Notes: generated from the sequence alone by a model not told the origin. A DNA stretch of 64,000 nt from Pseudomonadota bacterium (GCA_018241725.1 JAFEDI010000146.1:22045-86044), one strand, 5' to 3'. Shown: positions 35,047-44,907, counted from the first letter of the stretch. Numbers and translations: made by a program.

Positions 35047-36429
35047 ATGCATCACAACAAAGCCTTCACTCGTTTCAACACCCTGCGCCCGCTGAGCCTG
35101 TTGTTGCTGGCCGCCTTCGGTTCCGGTGTCGCCGCGCCGGCCTTCGCCGAAACTGAAATCGACGCGCTCAAGCGCGAGCTGGCCGAACAGCGCGAGCTGA
35201 TCCAGCAGCTGCTGAAAAACCAGCAGGAACAGAAGAAGACCGAGATCCAGACCGGCGGCCCGGCCCGCGGGGCGGGCCTGCAGATGGGCGTGCCGACCGG
35301 CCCGTCCGGCACGCTGACGATCTACGGCGTGGCGGACGTCAGCGCGTCCACGGTGAATAGCGGTTACGGCCAGAAATCGACGATCGGCTCGGGCGGCATG
35401 ACCTCGTCCCGCCTGGGTTTCAAGGGGGAGAAGGAACTCGGCGACGACCTCAAGGCCGTCTACCTGATGGAAGCCGGCATCCTGTTCGATACCGGTTCCG
35501 TCGGCACCGGCGCAATCACGCCGGGTATCAACAACACCGCGGTGTCCAGCGGCGGCCAGACCAGCAACGGCAGCCAGATCTTCTCGCGGCAGATCTACGC
35601 CGGGCTCTCGACCCGTTTCGGCACCGTGACGGCGGGCCGCCAGTACGCCGGCTCCTACACCTCATCGGTGATGTCCTCAGCGATGGGCGCCGGTTTCTTC
35701 GGCTCGTCGGCTGGCCTGTTGCCGATCATCGGCGGCATGCCGACGCGCCTCAACAACTCGCTGGTGTATGCCTCACCGAAGGTCGCCGGTTTCTCGGGCC
35801 AGCTGACCCTGAGCAGCGGTAGCGAGAACAACGTGAACATGGTCACCCCGACCGCTGCCGGCGCGACGACGGTCACCACCGACAAGGCCGGCCGCGGCGG
35901 CGATCTGGCCCTGTACTACAGCGGCGGCCCGCTCAACGCCACGGTGACGGCGTGGAATGTAGACAACGCCAGCTACGTCGCCCCGGCGACGGGCCCGCAG
36001 GAAACGGGCTTGGCGAAGCGCCGCGGTTGGCAGGTCGGAGGCAGCTACAACCTGGGCTTTGCGACGCTGTATGGCAACTATGTGGCCGGCCGGATCAGTG
36101 GCGGCAACTACGAGAACGTGACGGCCACGCTGTCGAAGGCCGAAGGCTGGAGCGTCAGCGCCGGCATCCCCGTCTGGCGCGGCAAGGCGCTCGTCAGCTA
36201 CAGCCAGCTCGACGACAAGTCGATCAAGAACCGCGATGCGAATCTGCTGGGCCTGGGTTACGCCTACAAGCTGCAGGATTCAACGACGCTGTACGGCACC
36301 TGGGGCAAGGTCCTCAACAAGGCCAACGCCAGCTACAGCCTGACCGATGGCGGCAACCTGGTCGGCACCGTCGCCAAGCCGGGTTACGACCCCAACGGCT
36401 ACATGCTGGGCGTCAATCACGTGTTCTGA
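35047..36429 (+). CDS. Outer-membrane porin with N-terminal coiled coil
   Basis: The product has 460 residues. Signal peptide about 1-35 (ends PAFA-ET), a coiled-coil segment (EIDALKRELAEQRELIQQLLKNQQEQKK), then a Gram-negative general porin barrel (LTIYGVADVSAS, SSRLGFKGEKELGDDLKAVYLMEAG, FSRQIYAGLSTRFGTVTAGRQY) ending in the outer-membrane signature VNHVF. The ATG at 35047 follows GAGGAGAGGAAA. It probably supplies substrate for the preceding catabolic genes. A stem-loop (GCCGCCA/TGGCGGC) follows the stop. Confidence 0.9.
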   Translation: MHHNKAFTRFNTLRPLSLLLLAAFGSGVAAPAFAETEIDALKRELAEQRELIQQLLKNQQEQKKTEIQTGGPARGAGLQMGVPTGPSGTLTIYGVADVSASTVNSGYGQKSTIGSGGMTSSRLGFKGEKELGDDLKAVYLMEAGILFDTGSVGTGAITPGINNTAVSSGGQTSNGSQIFSRQIYAGLSTRFGTVTAGRQYAGSYTSSVMSSAMGAGFFGSSAGLLPIIGGMPTRLNNSLVYASPKVAGFSGQLTLSSGSENNVNMVTPTAAGATTVTTDKAGRGGDLALYYSGGPLNATVTAWNVDNASYVAPATGPQETGLAKRRGWQVGGSYNLGFATLYGNYVAGRISGGNYENVTATLSKAEGWSVSAGIPVWRGKALVSYSQLDDKSIKNRDANLLGLGYAYKLQDSTTLYGTWGKVLNKANASYSLTDGGNLVGTVAKPGYDPNGYMLGVNHVF

Positions 36430-36786
36430 ACCCTGGCCGCCAAGGCTTGGCGGCGTGAGGGCAAGGGAAGTCGGCTTGCCTTCACGCCGGAAGTGCGTGC
36501 GTTCAAGCCAGGCGGGGCTGGCGGCGAGGCGTTTTGCCTCGCACCCGGGCGCCGTGCCGCTGCGGGCAAGGCCGGATGCGTCGGGGCCGGCGTAATGCGG
36601 CTTGCGCGCGAGTGGGCGCGGGTTGATCGCAAGCCAAAACGTCTTGGTCGCCAGACAAAACACCTTGGCCGCAAGCCAAAAAGCCTTGCGGCCGGGCCCG
36701 CGGGGCTTGCGTGCAAGCGGGCCAGGGTTGCGGGCGGACGGCAAGCGCTTGCGGCCACGGCCGGCACCCCGGGCGTCGGCCGATTG
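36430..36786. repeat. Gene-free segment with three 21-bp tandem repeats
   Basis: 357 bases without a plausible gene. At 36623-36685 are three head-to-tail 21-mers of the form TTGRYCGCMAGMCAAAAMRYC. Around them are further GCAAG/CTTGC inverted motifs. It separates the porin from a convergent gene and may act as a transcription barrier or a REP-like element. Confidence 0.45.
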
Positions 36787-37599
36787 TCATTGTTCGACGC
36801 GTTTGATGAACTTGAGCGTGAACTTGTCGCTCTCGCCGATGGCCAGGTAGTGTTCGCGGTCCTGGTCCTTGAGGCGCAGCGTGGGCGGCAGCGTCCATAC
36901 GCCGGCCGGGTGGTCCTTGGTGTCCAGCGGGTTGGCGGCGATGTCGGAGCGGGCGACGAGCTTGAAGCCGGCCTTCTCGAAGCGGGCGATGACCTCGTCC
37001 TCCCGCAGGTAGCCGGCCTGCAGCTGCTCGGCCGACGGGCGGTCGTTGCGGGCGCGGTGGTCCACCACGCCGAGCACGCCGCCGGGCTTGAGCACTGTGT
37101 GGAACTCGCGGATCACCGCATCGGCGTTGCCGTCGGTGATCCAGTTGTGCAGGTTCATGAAGGTCAGCAGCAGGTCGACGGAGTCCGGCGGGAGCGTCGT
37201 CGTCAGGCCGGGGCTGAGGGCCAGTTGGGTCTTGCCATACAGCGCCGCCTGGCTGGCGATGCGGCCGCCGATGGCGTCGTGCTCGGCGCGGGCGGCGGCG
37301 GGGTTGTGCTCGCCGGCGTGCAGCGCGGCGATGTAGTGGCCGTGGTCGCGCAGGTAGGGGGCGAGGATCTCGAACCACCAGGCGCCGACGCTGGGCCAGA
37401 TCTCGACGACCGTCTGGCCGGGCTGCAGGCCGAAGAATTCGAGGGTTGCCAATGGCTGGCGGGCGGGGTCGCGCTGGCGGTTCTGCGCGCTGCGCTGGGG
37501 GCCGTCGATCCAGTGCCGGAGGGTGTCGTCCGCATGGGCGGGGGCGATCAGCCAGGCGGTTGCGAGCAGGGGGAGCAGAAGGCGGCGGAGGGTAGGCAC
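36787..37599 (-). CDS. Exported methyltransferase-fold protein
   Basis: The product has 270 residues from a GTG at 37599 with an AAAGGA site. Signal peptide about 1-23 (ends APAHA-DD). The mature part has a SAM-methyltransferase-like fold: LEFFGLQPGQTVVEIWPSVGAWWFEILAPYL corresponds to motif I with EIWPSVGAW in place of DxGxGxG; later LLLTFMNLHNW and LKPGGVLGVVDHR. This family is common in proteobacterial genomes as predicted periplasmic methyltransferases of unknown substrate. SAM is not expected in the periplasm, so catalysis is doubtful. Confidence 0.75.
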   Translation of the reverse strand: MPTLRRLLLPLLATAWLIAPAHADDTLRHWIDGPQRSAQNRQRDPARQPLATLEFFGLQPGQTVVEIWPSVGAWWFEILAPYLRDHGHYIAALHAGEHNPAAARAEHDAIGGRIASQAALYGKTQLALSPGLTTTLPPDSVDLLLTFMNLHNWITDGNADAVIREFHTVLKPGGVLGVVDHRARNDRPSAEQLQAGYLREDEVIARFEKAGFKLVARSDIAANPLDTKDHPAGVWTLPPTLRLKDQDREHYLAIGESDKFTLKFIKRVEQ

Positions 37600-37714
37600 G
37601 GTGTCCTTTCGTGAGTGCGGGGGCGGGGGCCGCCTGTTCGATGTCTCGCGATTCTGACGGCTGCCCCGCAAAGATCAACTGGATGTGGCGGTGCCGGCCC
37701 ATGCCGGCGGAGGC

Positions 37715-38419
37715 TCAGAAGGCGTCCCCGCCACCGTGCCGGAAATCGCTGGCGATCCATTCCCGCGCGCTTGCGGGGCTGAGCTTGAAGTCCGGCGCCA
37801 CCCGCTGCTGGGCGACCAGTTCGCCGTTGGCGCCGAAGGCGCTGAGCAGGGCGTGGGGTTCGTATTCATCGGGCACGATGTCCAGCGTCACGTCCCATTC
37901 GGCGTCCTGGGCGAAGACGGTCAGGCGCTTGTGCAGGCGGGCCTGCAGCTGCCGGCGCTGGCGCTGCATGACCTCCTCGGCCGATTTCACGAGGGTCAGG
38001 AATTCGCCGTAGTTGAGGGGCTTGGGATTACGCAGGTCGCGGTCCAGATCCCACGGGGTCATCAGCACGGGTTCGCTGTCGCCGTCCCGGCGCAGCTCGA
38101 CGCTCCATTCGCCGTCGCTCCGCAGCACCCGCGCGGTCCACCCGTCCTCCTGCCACAGGCGGCTTTCGCGGATCGCGTCGCCCTTGCCGGCCGGGGCTTC
38201 GATGACTTTGGGCACGGGCGCCGGGAAGGGGCGTCGTGCCCCGGCTGCGGAGGTTGAAGGCGTTACCAGGCCGCCGCTGGCATTGACGAAGGCCAGTTGC
38301 GTGGGAAGGTGCTCGGGCGCCAGCGCGGCCCGGGCCGTCCGCCGACGGGGGGCGAGGGCGGGCGGCAGCGGCGCAGCGTCGGGAGGGAAGTCGAAACTCA
38401 TCTGGGCGTTCATGGGCAT
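37715..38419 (-). CDS. Hypothetical 234-residue cytoplasmic protein
   Basis: No signal peptide. The N-terminus is Pro/Ala-rich and disordered (to about 75). A folded part (RLWQEDGWTARVLRSDGEWSVELRRDGDSEPVLMTPWDLDRD... FLTLVKSAEEVMQRQRRQLQARLHKRL) ends with a beta-rich segment (WDVTLDIVPDEYEPHALLSAFGANGELVAQQRV). The gene is between the methyltransferase-like and lrp-like genes on the same strand, 115 bases from the former. Not recognised. Confidence 0.65.
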   Translation of the reverse strand: MPMNAQMSFDFPPDAAPLPPALAPRRRTARAALAPEHLPTQLAFVNASGGLVTPSTSAAGARRPFPAPVPKVIEAPAGKGDAIRESRLWQEDGWTARVLRSDGEWSVELRRDGDSEPVLMTPWDLDRDLRNPKPLNYGEFLTLVKSAEEVMQRQRRQLQARLHKRLTVFAQDAEWDVTLDIVPDEYEPHALLSAFGANGELVAQQRVAPDFKLSPASAREWIASDFRHGGGDAF

Positions 38420-38508
38420 TGCGTCATGGGGACGCTAAGGCAAACGATTTATTTACTGTACAAAATAACACTATTTGCTTCAAGCCCGCGCCGCTTCTTC
38501 GTCTGCAC

Positions 38509-38985
38509 TCAGCGGCCGTCCAGCCCTACCGGTAGCTCGGTGCGATCCACCACGCGGCGCAGCACGAAGCTGGTGTGCACGCCAGTGACGCCCTGGATGC
38601 GCGTGATGCGGTTGAGCAGCAGGTCCTGGTAGGCGTCCATGTCACGGATCACCACCTTGAGCTGGTAGTCCGACTGCTGGCCGGTGATCAGCAGGCATTC
38701 GAGCACTTCCGGAATGTCGTTGATCGCCGCTTCCAGGTTGGCGAAGCGTTCCGGCGTGTGCTGGTCCATGGAGATGCCGATCAGCGCCATCAGGCTGAGG
38801 CCGAGCTTTTTCGCGTCGAGCAGGGCCCGGTAGCCGGTGATCAGGCCGGACTCCTCCAGTGCGCGGACCCGGCGCAGGCAGGGGGACGGCGACAGGCCGA
38901 TGCGCTCGGCCAGGTCCTGGTTGCTGATCCGTCCGTCCTGCTGAAGGATGGCGAGAATTTGCCGGTCGTAGCGGTCGAGTTCCAT
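38509..38985 (-). CDS. Lrp/AsnC-family transcriptional regulator
   Basis: The product has 158 residues. N-terminal helix-turn-helix (LDRYDRQILAILQQDGRISNQDLAERIGLSPSPCLRRVRALEESGLI) and C-terminal RAM/AsnC effector domain (ECLLITGQQSDYQLKVVIRDMDAYQDLL). It is divergent from leuA with a 133-base, AT-rich gap, so it probably senses leucine or a related amino acid and controls leuA and itself. The short start at 38985 was chosen because the family begins exactly there. Confidence 0.92.
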   Translation of the reverse strand: MELDRYDRQILAILQQDGRISNQDLAERIGLSPSPCLRRVRALEESGLITGYRALLDAKKLGLSLMALIGISMDQHTPERFANLEAAINDIPEVLECLLITGQQSDYQLKVVIRDMDAYQDLLLNRITRIQGVTGVHTSFVLRRVVDRTELPVGLDGR

Positions 38986-39118
38986 GTTATTGCTTTTGCT
39001 GGTTATTAATTGAAATTTTCTGTCTATTTTATGGCAATTTTGCACGCAATACGCAAGCACCTGCCACGCCTCTTTCCGTAAGATTCACCCATCGAATTCA
39101 ATCTTCCGGAGCACGAAA

Positions 39119-40819
39119 ATGCCGCAACAGACGCCCGCCAAGTACAGCGCCTTCCCGCCCGTACAACTCACCGACCGCCAGTGGCCCAGCCGTGTCATCG
39201 ACAAGGCGCCGATCTGGATGAGCACCGATCTCCGCGACGGCAACCAGGCCCTCTTCGAGCCGATGAACGCCGACAAGAAGATGCAGATGTTCAAGACCCT
39301 CTGCGCCATCGGTTTCAAGGAGATCGAGATCGCCTTCCCGTCCGCCTCGCAGACCGAGTTCGACTTCGTGCGCGGCTTGATCGACGGCGGCCACATCCCC
39401 GCCGACGTAACCATCGAGGTGCTCACCCAGGCCCGCGAGCACCTCATCCGCCGCACCTTCGAATCCCTCAAGGGGGCGAAGAAGGCCATCGTTCATGTCT
39501 ATAACGCGACCAGCAAGCCGTTCCGCGAAACCGTCTTCAACATGAGTAAAGCTGAAGTCGTCGCCATGGCCACCGATGCGGTCCGTCTCGTGCGCGCCCT
39601 TGCCGACGAAATGGCGGAGACCGAGATCACGCTCGAGTACAGCCCGGAAACCTTCACCGCCACCGAGCTCGATTTCGCCAAGGAAATCTGTGACGCCGTT
39701 ACCGAGACCTGGGGCGCCACGCCCGAGCGCAAGGTCATCCTCAACCTCCCGACCACCGTCGAGATCGCCACGCCCAACGTCTATGCCGACCAGATCGAGT
39801 GGATGCACCGCAATCTCGCCCGCCGCGACAGCGTGATCATCAGCCTCCACCCCCACAACGACCGCGGCACCGCCGTGGCCGCCGCCGAGCTCGGCCTCAT
39901 GGCCGGTGCCGACCGCGTCGAGGGCTGCCTCTTCGGCAACGGCGAGCGCACCGGCAATGTGGACCTCGTGACCCTCGCCCTCAATATGCATACCCAGGGC
40001 GTCGATCCGCAGCTCGATTTCTCGGACATCAATGCCGTCGCCCGTACCTACGAGCACTGCACCCAGTTGCCTGTTCATCCGCGCCATCCGTACGTGGGTG
40101 ATCTCGTCTTCACGGCCTTCTCCGGCTCCCACCAGGACGCCATCAAGAAGGGTTTCTCCGCTCAAAAGGCGGATGCACCGTGGAACGTGCCCTATTTGCC
40201 CATCGATCCCGCCGACGTCGGTCGCAGCTACGATTCGGTGATCCGGGTGAATAGCCAATCCGGCAAGGGGGGCATCGCCTACTTGATGGAGAACGAATAC
40301 GGCGTAGTAATGCCGCGCCGCTTGCAGGTGGAGTTCTCCGGAGTGGTGCAGCGCTACACCGATGCCCATGGCGGCGAGGTGAGCGCCGACGACATCTGGC
40401 ACTTGTTCTCCGAGACCTATCTCGATACCGCTACGCCGGTGCGCTACTGCAGCCATCATCTCGTCGAAAACGGCGCCGTGCAGGGCATCCGCTTGAGCGT
40501 GGAGATCGACGGCCAGCCGCGCATCCTCAATGGCGAAGGCAACGGCCCGATCAATGCCGCCGTGCATGCCCTCCAGAGTGCCGGCATCCGCGTACAGGTG
40601 CGCAGCTATGAAGAACGCTCGATGGTGCCGATCGGCGACGACGGCAATGCCCAGGCCTGCGCCTTCATGGAAATGGCCGGAGAGAGCCGCAGCGACTGCT
40701 ACGGGGTCGGCATTGACGCCAACATCGTCACCGCGTCGATCAAGGCCCTCATCAGCGGTGTGAATCGGGCCCAGGCGGCGGGCCGTCAGGTACCCAAGGC
40801 CGAGGCGCAGTCGGCCTGA
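39119..40819 (+). CDS. leuA: 2-isopropylmalate synthase
   Basis: The product has 566 residues, the long type-2 LeuA. It catalyses acetyl-CoA plus 3-methyl-2-oxobutanoate to 2-isopropylmalate, the first step of leucine synthesis. HMGL-like TIM barrel motifs: [54 protein letters not shown]. The C-terminal regulatory LeuA dimer domain (about 425-560) contains [14 protein letters not shown]. It stands alone, divergent from an Lrp regulator. A short GCTCCCG/CGGGAGC hairpin follows at 40837-40852. Confidence 0.95.
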   Translation: MPQQTPAKYSAFPPVQLTDRQWPSRVIDKAPIWMSTDLRDGNQALFEPMNADKKMQMFKTLCAIGFKEIEIAFPSASQTEFDFVRGLIDGGHIPADVTIEVLTQAREHLIRRTFESLKGAKKAIVHVYNATSKPFRETVFNMSKAEVVAMATDAVRLVRALADEMAETEITLEYSPETFTATELDFAKEICDAVTETWGATPERKVILNLPTTVEIATPNVYADQIEWMHRNLARRDSVIISLHPHNDRGTAVAAAELGLMAGADRVEGCLFGNGERTGNVDLVTLALNMHTQGVDPQLDFSDINAVARTYEHCTQLPVHPRHPYVGDLVFTAFSGSHQDAIKKGFSAQKADAPWNVPYLPIDPADVGRSYDSVIRVNSQSGKGGIAYLMENEYGVVMPRRLQVEFSGVVQRYTDAHGGEVSADDIWHLFSETYLDTATPVRYCSHHLVENGAVQGIRLSVEIDGQPRILNGEGNGPINAAVHALQSAGIRVQVRSYEERSMVPIGDDGNAQACAFMEMAGESRSDCYGVGIDANIVTASIKALISGVNRAQAAGRQVPKAEAQSA

Positions 40820-40895
40820 GCGCTGCGGCGTAGGAGGCTCCCGTTCGGGAGCTTCCGGCCAGCAACTCCAATTCGCCTATTCACCGTCCGGTGTC

Positions 40896-40910
40896 GTCCT
40901 GAATGCGGAC
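40896..40910. promoter_or_regulatory. Upstream activator palindrome for the secondary-alcohol dehydrogenase promoter
   Basis: GTCCT-GAATG-CGGAC: one mismatch from GTCCG-N5-CGGAC. It lies about 140 bases before the -24 box. Additional GTCCG and CGGAC half-sites flank it (40886, 40916). An IHF-like ATCAA-N4-TTG occurs on the minus strand near 40973. Confidence 0.6.
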
Positions 40911-41042
40911 GGCATCGGACGATGGCGTTGTGAACGCGGTTGCCAAAGGGCGCCGCGAATCCATTTCCAATGTTCAATGAATTGATCCGCGTGCCGCGGA
41001 AATAAAGGCTCCTTGCCGCTCTAATCCATCGGTTTATTTGTC

Positions 41043-41058
41043 TGGCACATCGTTTGCT
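41043..41058 (+). promoter_or_regulatory. Sigma-54 promoter of the alcohol dehydrogenase-porin operon
   Basis: TGGCAC-ATCGT-TTGCT with GG at 41044-41045 and GC at 41056-41057 (N10 between), an essentially consensus -24/-12 element, 83 bases before the ATG. Confidence 0.85.
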
Positions 41059-41139
41059 GAATCGGCGCGGCTTTCCGAGATGGAAAAGCCATTCCGAAAA
41101 ACGACAGCCATCAATGGCAAATGAATCTGGAGGAGCAAA

Positions 41140-42204
41140 ATGGCAAATACGATGAAGGCCCTCGTCATGCGGGGCCTGCACGACGTGGCGGTGCTGGAGC
41201 GGCCGATCCCGCTGGCCGGGCCGAACGACGCGATCGTCAAAACGACGGTCGCGATGGTGTGCACGTCCGACTGCCACACTATCGAAGGCGGCCTCGGCGA
41301 ACTGAAGGACCGGGTCCTAGGCCACGAGGCGGTCGGCGTCATCCATGCGCTGGGCAGTGCGGTGCGCGGCTTCGAGGTCGGGCAGCGGGTCGCGGTGAAT
41401 GCGATCACCCCCTGCTACAAGTGCGAGAACTGCCAGCGTGGCTTCACCTCCCAGTGTCAGGTGATGCTCGGCGGCTACAAGTTCACCGCCCAGAAGGACG
41501 GCAACATGGCCGAGTACTTCCACGTCAATGACGCGGAGGCCAACCTGGCGCCGATCCCCGACGGGGTGTCGGACGAGGCCGCGTGCTACACCACCGACAT
41601 GATGTCCACCGGCTTCAAGGGTGCCGAAAACGCCCGCATCCCGCTCGGCGGCTCGGGCGTGGTGTTCGGCATGGGGCCGGTCGGCCTGATGGCGGTGGCC
41701 GGCACGCGCCTGCTCGGCGCCGGCCTGGTGATCGCCGTGGACTGCGTACCGTCGCGGCTGGAGCTGGCCCGCTACTACGGCGCCGACGTGGTGATCAACT
41801 ACAAAGAGCAGGACCCGATCGCCGAGATCCTGCGCCTGACCGGTGGCCATGGCGCCGACGCGGCAATGGATGCGCTGGGCTCCCAGCCGACCTTCGAGAA
41901 CTGCGTCAAAGTGACCCGGGCCGGCGGCGTGATCTCCAACATCGGCTATTTCGGCCACGGTGACTACATCAAGATTCCCCGCGCCGAGTGGGGCGTCGGC
42001 ATGGGCGAGAAGACGATCACCACGCTGCTCTGCCCGGGCGGTCGCGAGCGCATGGGCCGCCTGTTGCGCCTCATCGAGAGCGGGCGCGTCGACCCGACCC
42101 GCCTCACCACGCACCACTTCAAGTTCTCGGAAATCGAGACGGCCCTCCACCTGATGACCACCAAGGCCGACGGCATCATCAAGCCGGTCATCCATTTCGA
42201 CTGA
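41140..42204 (+). CDS. Zinc-dependent secondary-alcohol (isopropanol-type) dehydrogenase
   Basis: The product has 354 residues. Catalytic zinc ligands as in the Clostridium/Thermoanaerobacter isopropanol dehydrogenase subfamily: Cys in VCTSDCHT, HE in LGHEAVGV, Asp in YTTDMMSTGFKGAE. Unlike the thermophile enzyme it keeps the four structural-zinc cysteines (CYKCENCQRGFTSQC). Rossmann motif VFGMGPVGLMAVAG. It oxidises a secondary alcohol to the ketone fed to the carboxylase. The start has GGAGGAG seven bases upstream. Expressed from a sigma-54 promoter with the following porin gene. Confidence 0.9.
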   Translation: MANTMKALVMRGLHDVAVLERPIPLAGPNDAIVKTTVAMVCTSDCHTIEGGLGELKDRVLGHEAVGVIHALGSAVRGFEVGQRVAVNAITPCYKCENCQRGFTSQCQVMLGGYKFTAQKDGNMAEYFHVNDAEANLAPIPDGVSDEAACYTTDMMSTGFKGAENARIPLGGSGVVFGMGPVGLMAVAGTRLLGAGLVIAVDCVPSRLELARYYGADVVINYKEQDPIAEILRLTGGHGADAAMDALGSQPTFENCVKVTRAGGVISNIGYFGHGDYIKIPRAEWGVGMGEKTITTLLCPGGRERMGRLLRLIESGRVDPTRLTTHHFKFSEIETALHLMTTKADGIIKPVIHFD

Positions 42205-42265
42205 GGCGCCGCGCCTTTCTGCCGGGCTGTGCGCAGTCCGGCGAATCCAGCAACGGGAATACGAC

Positions 42266-43447
42266 ATGAACGCAAAATTCCATGCGCAGCTCTGCGCAGG
42301 GGCGGCCCTGTGCGCCCTTTTCGGGCCGGCGATGGCCGACGAAGGTTTCACCCTGCTCGACGGGGACAAGGGCCGGCTGACGATCTACGGCACCCTCGAC
42401 GGCGGCCTGCTCAGCCGCAGCGGCAGCAACGGTGCCTACGCCGCCCAGGCCGGCAGCAGCTTCGCCGGCCACAAGTCGGAGCTGACCAGCGGCATCGAAT
42501 CGGAGAGCCGTCTCGGCTTCAAGGGCAGCCGTGACCTGCGCAACGGCATTACCGCGCTGTTCCAGCTCGAAGCGGGCATCTCCATCGATGACGGCAAATC
42601 CACCCTCAGCGACGCCCAGGGCCACAGTCTGTTCCGCCGCAAGTCCTTCGTCGGCCTCAGCGGCGGTTACGGCACGGTGGTGATGGGGCGCATCGACGGC
42701 GGCCGCTACAGCGTGGCCGGCAAGTACGATCCGTTTGCCAATGGCACGGTGGCCAACATGGCGTCGGTGCAGGTGCATGGCACCCGCGCCGACAACGCGG
42801 TGGCCTACATCTCGCCGGCCTGGAACGGTCTGTCCTTCCTGGCCGCGTATACGACCAGCCTGGTCGGCCAGGAGAACCCGGGCAACAAGAACGATGGCCG
42901 CCTGTGGGCCTTCATCCCGTCCTACACGAAGGGGCCACTCAACCTGACTGTGGATTTCGAGCAGCTGGCGCCGAAGGGCAACGAAGAGCACAAGACCAAC
43001 ATCCTGGTCGGCGGCGCGTCCTACGACTTCGGCCCGTTCAAGCTGCACGGCTACTGGGAGAGCATCAAGACCGACAACTACAAGGACGTCTTCGACGGCA
43101 GCTTCGCCACCTACAGCGCGCTGCTCAACCACCGCAGCTGGATGGTCGGCGCGTCGGCGCCGGTTTGGGGCGATCAGGCCCGCGTGCGCGCGTCCTACGT
43201 GGTGCTCGACGACAAGACCTCCCTCGACGCGAGCTGCCGCAAGTGGGGTGTCGGCGGTGTGTATTACCTGTTCGAGCGCAGCGCCTACCTGTATGCCGAC
43301 GTGGCGAAGATCAAGAACAGCGCCAACGGCATCTGCTCGATCCAGCCCAATCCGGCCCGTACCGCGGTGGATTCCGGCGGCGTCGGCTCGCCGGTGGGCG
43401 GCTACGGCACTACTGGCTTCGACCTGGGGCTGAGCTACAGCTTCTGA
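42266..43447 (+). CDS. Outer-membrane porin of the ketone/alcohol regulon
   Basis: The product has 393 residues. Signal peptide ends PAMA-DE (about 24). Porin barrel elements: RLTIYGTLDGGLLSRSG, ESRLGFKGSRDLRNGITALFQLEAGI, FRRKSFVGLSGGYGTVVMGRIDG, terminal FDLGLSYSF. It starts 61 bases after the dehydrogenase and shares its sigma-54 promoter, so it is probably an uptake channel for the substrate alcohol or ketone. Confidence 0.9.
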   Translation: MNAKFHAQLCAGAALCALFGPAMADEGFTLLDGDKGRLTIYGTLDGGLLSRSGSNGAYAAQAGSSFAGHKSELTSGIESESRLGFKGSRDLRNGITALFQLEAGISIDDGKSTLSDAQGHSLFRRKSFVGLSGGYGTVVMGRIDGGRYSVAGKYDPFANGTVANMASVQVHGTRADNAVAYISPAWNGLSFLAAYTTSLVGQENPGNKNDGRLWAFIPSYTKGPLNLTVDFEQLAPKGNEEHKTNILVGGASYDFGPFKLHGYWESIKTDNYKDVFDGSFATYSALLNHRSWMVGASAPVWGDQARVRASYVVLDDKTSLDASCRKWGVGGVYYLFERSAYLYADVAKIKNSANGICSIQPNPARTAVDSGGVGSPVGGYGTTGFDLGLSYSF

Positions 43448-43462
43448 GCGGTCGTGTGTGTG

Positions 43463-43486
43463 GCCCGGCCCCGTGTGGGGCCGGGC
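43463..43486. terminator. Strong hairpin between convergent genes
   Basis: Ten-base stem GCCCGGCCCC/GGGGCCGGGC with a GTGT loop, between the porin stop and the end of the PAS/MCP gene. No T tract, so termination would be atypical. Confidence 0.5.
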
Positions 43487-43492
43487 AGCCGC

Positions 43493-44812
43493 TCAGGGTT
43501 CTTCTGTGGCCATCTTGCCGATGCGGGCGGTGGTTTCGCGGGTGCGTTCGGCGAGCTTGCGCACCTCGTCGGCCACCACCGCGAAGCCGCGGCCGCTCTC
43601 GCCGGCGCGGGCCGCTTCGATGGCGGCGTTGAGGGCCAGCAGGTTGGTCTGGTCGGCGATCTCCTTGATCGTGCCGACCAGTTCGCCGATGCGGTGAAGC
43701 GTGGCTTCCAGCTTGGTCTGCTGCTTCTCGCGGATCTCCCGTTGCTCGTTCTCGCGCAGCCGGGTGTCGATGTCGGTGAGGGCGCCGACCGCCCGCAGCG
43801 GAGTGCCGTCGTTGGCCCGCCGGGTCTGCGCAGAGGCGCGGAACCAGCGGTATTCGCCGCTCTTCAGGGCCAGCCGGTGGGCTTCGTCGTAGGGTGTGCG
43901 ACCGCTGCGGTCGGCCAGATGGTTGAGGAAGGCCTTCAGCACGCGCTCCCGGTCATCCGGATGGAGGCGCGAGGACCAGGCCTCCAGGCTGTTCGGAAAG
44001 TCGTTCTCGTCACTGAAGCCGAGCATGCGCCGCAGTTGTTGCGACCACCATACCGTGTTGGCCGGGTTGAGGGCGTCGCCGCCGACGATCTCGATATCCC
44101 ACAGGCCGTCGCTGAGCAGCTCGCGGACCAGCTCGAAGCGTTCCAGGCTGCGCTTGAGTAGCGCGTCCTGCTCCAGTGTGTCGTGGATGTCCTGCAGCGA
44201 GCCGGCCACTCGCAGCGGCGTGCCGGACGGGTCACGCAGCGTCGTGCCGATGGCGCGGAACCAGCGGTAGTTACCGTCCTTGCGGGCCAGCCGGTAGTGG
44301 ATGTCGTAGGGTGTGTGGCCGCTGCGGTCGGCCAGGTGGGCGCCGAAGGCGGCGACGACCCGGCGCACATCGTCCGGGTGCAGGCGCGTGCTCCAGCTCT
44401 CCAGCCGGTCCGGAAAATCCCGTTCGTCGTCGAAGCCGAGCAGGCGACGCAGCTGGGGCGACCACCAGACGACGCTGTCCGGATGGGCCGGGTCACCGGC
44501 CACCAGATGGATGTCCCACAGGCCCTCGCCGCTGGCGCTGCTGATCAGTTCGAAACGCTCGGCCAGTTCGGCGGCCTCGCGGCGGGCCTCGGCGAGGGCG
44601 GCTTCAAGGCGAGTGGTTTCTTCGGCGAGGGCGTCCGCCCGGCGGCGGTTTTCTGCCGCCCGGTTCAGCGCGCCCTGGTGAGCTTCCTGCAGGCGGGTGT
44701 CGAGCTGGGCAAGGCGGCGGGAGGCCCGGAATGGGGTGAGCAGCGGGGTCTCGCCAGCGAGGGCGTCGGCGAAGTGCTCCAGGTGGGCGAGCCACTGGCG
44801 ATTGGCAAACAC
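43493..44812 (-). CDS. Soluble PAS-PAS chemoreceptor-like protein with short MCP signalling tip
   Basis: The product has 439 residues from a GTG at 44812 preceded by GGAG; the frame continues upstream without plausible protein. No transmembrane segment. A coiled-coil N-terminus (about 25-75) leads to two tandem PAS_3 domains that are clearly duplicated ([15 protein letters not shown] and [15 protein letters not shown], then [12 protein letters not shown] and [12 protein letters not shown]). The C-terminus holds only the MCP hairpin tip ([43 protein letters not shown]) and stops at once. It may sense a small ligand or redox state for taxis to the substrate. Confidence 0.85.
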   Translation of the reverse strand: MFANRQWLAHLEHFADALAGETPLLTPFRASRRLAQLDTRLQEAHQGALNRAAENRRRADALAEETTRLEAALAEARREAAELAERFELISSASGEGLWDIHLVAGDPAHPDSVVWWSPQLRRLLGFDDERDFPDRLESWSTRLHPDDVRRVVAAFGAHLADRSGHTPYDIHYRLARKDGNYRWFRAIGTTLRDPSGTPLRVAGSLQDIHDTLEQDALLKRSLERFELVRELLSDGLWDIEIVGGDALNPANTVWWSQQLRRMLGFSDENDFPNSLEAWSSRLHPDDRERVLKAFLNHLADRSGRTPYDEAHRLALKSGEYRWFRASAQTRRANDGTPLRAVGALTDIDTRLRENEQREIREKQQTKLEATLHRIGELVGTIKEIADQTNLLALNAAIEAARAGESGRGFAVVADEVRKLAERTRETTARIGKMATEEP

Positions 44813-44907
44813 GTTGGTCGATCTCCGTGGAGAAAGGGGCGGAAGGGGCGGGCGCGGGGATGCCCGCAGCGGGCATCCCCGGCCTACGTGTTGCGGACGG
44901 ACGGGCC

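Noticed and set aside
32359-35055. 898-codon minus-strand frame opposite the thiolase and ligase genes
   Set aside because: It is antisense to two genes with complete catalytic motifs; the translation is low-complexity (His/Gly/Arg/Val-rich). A typical high-GC antisense shadow.
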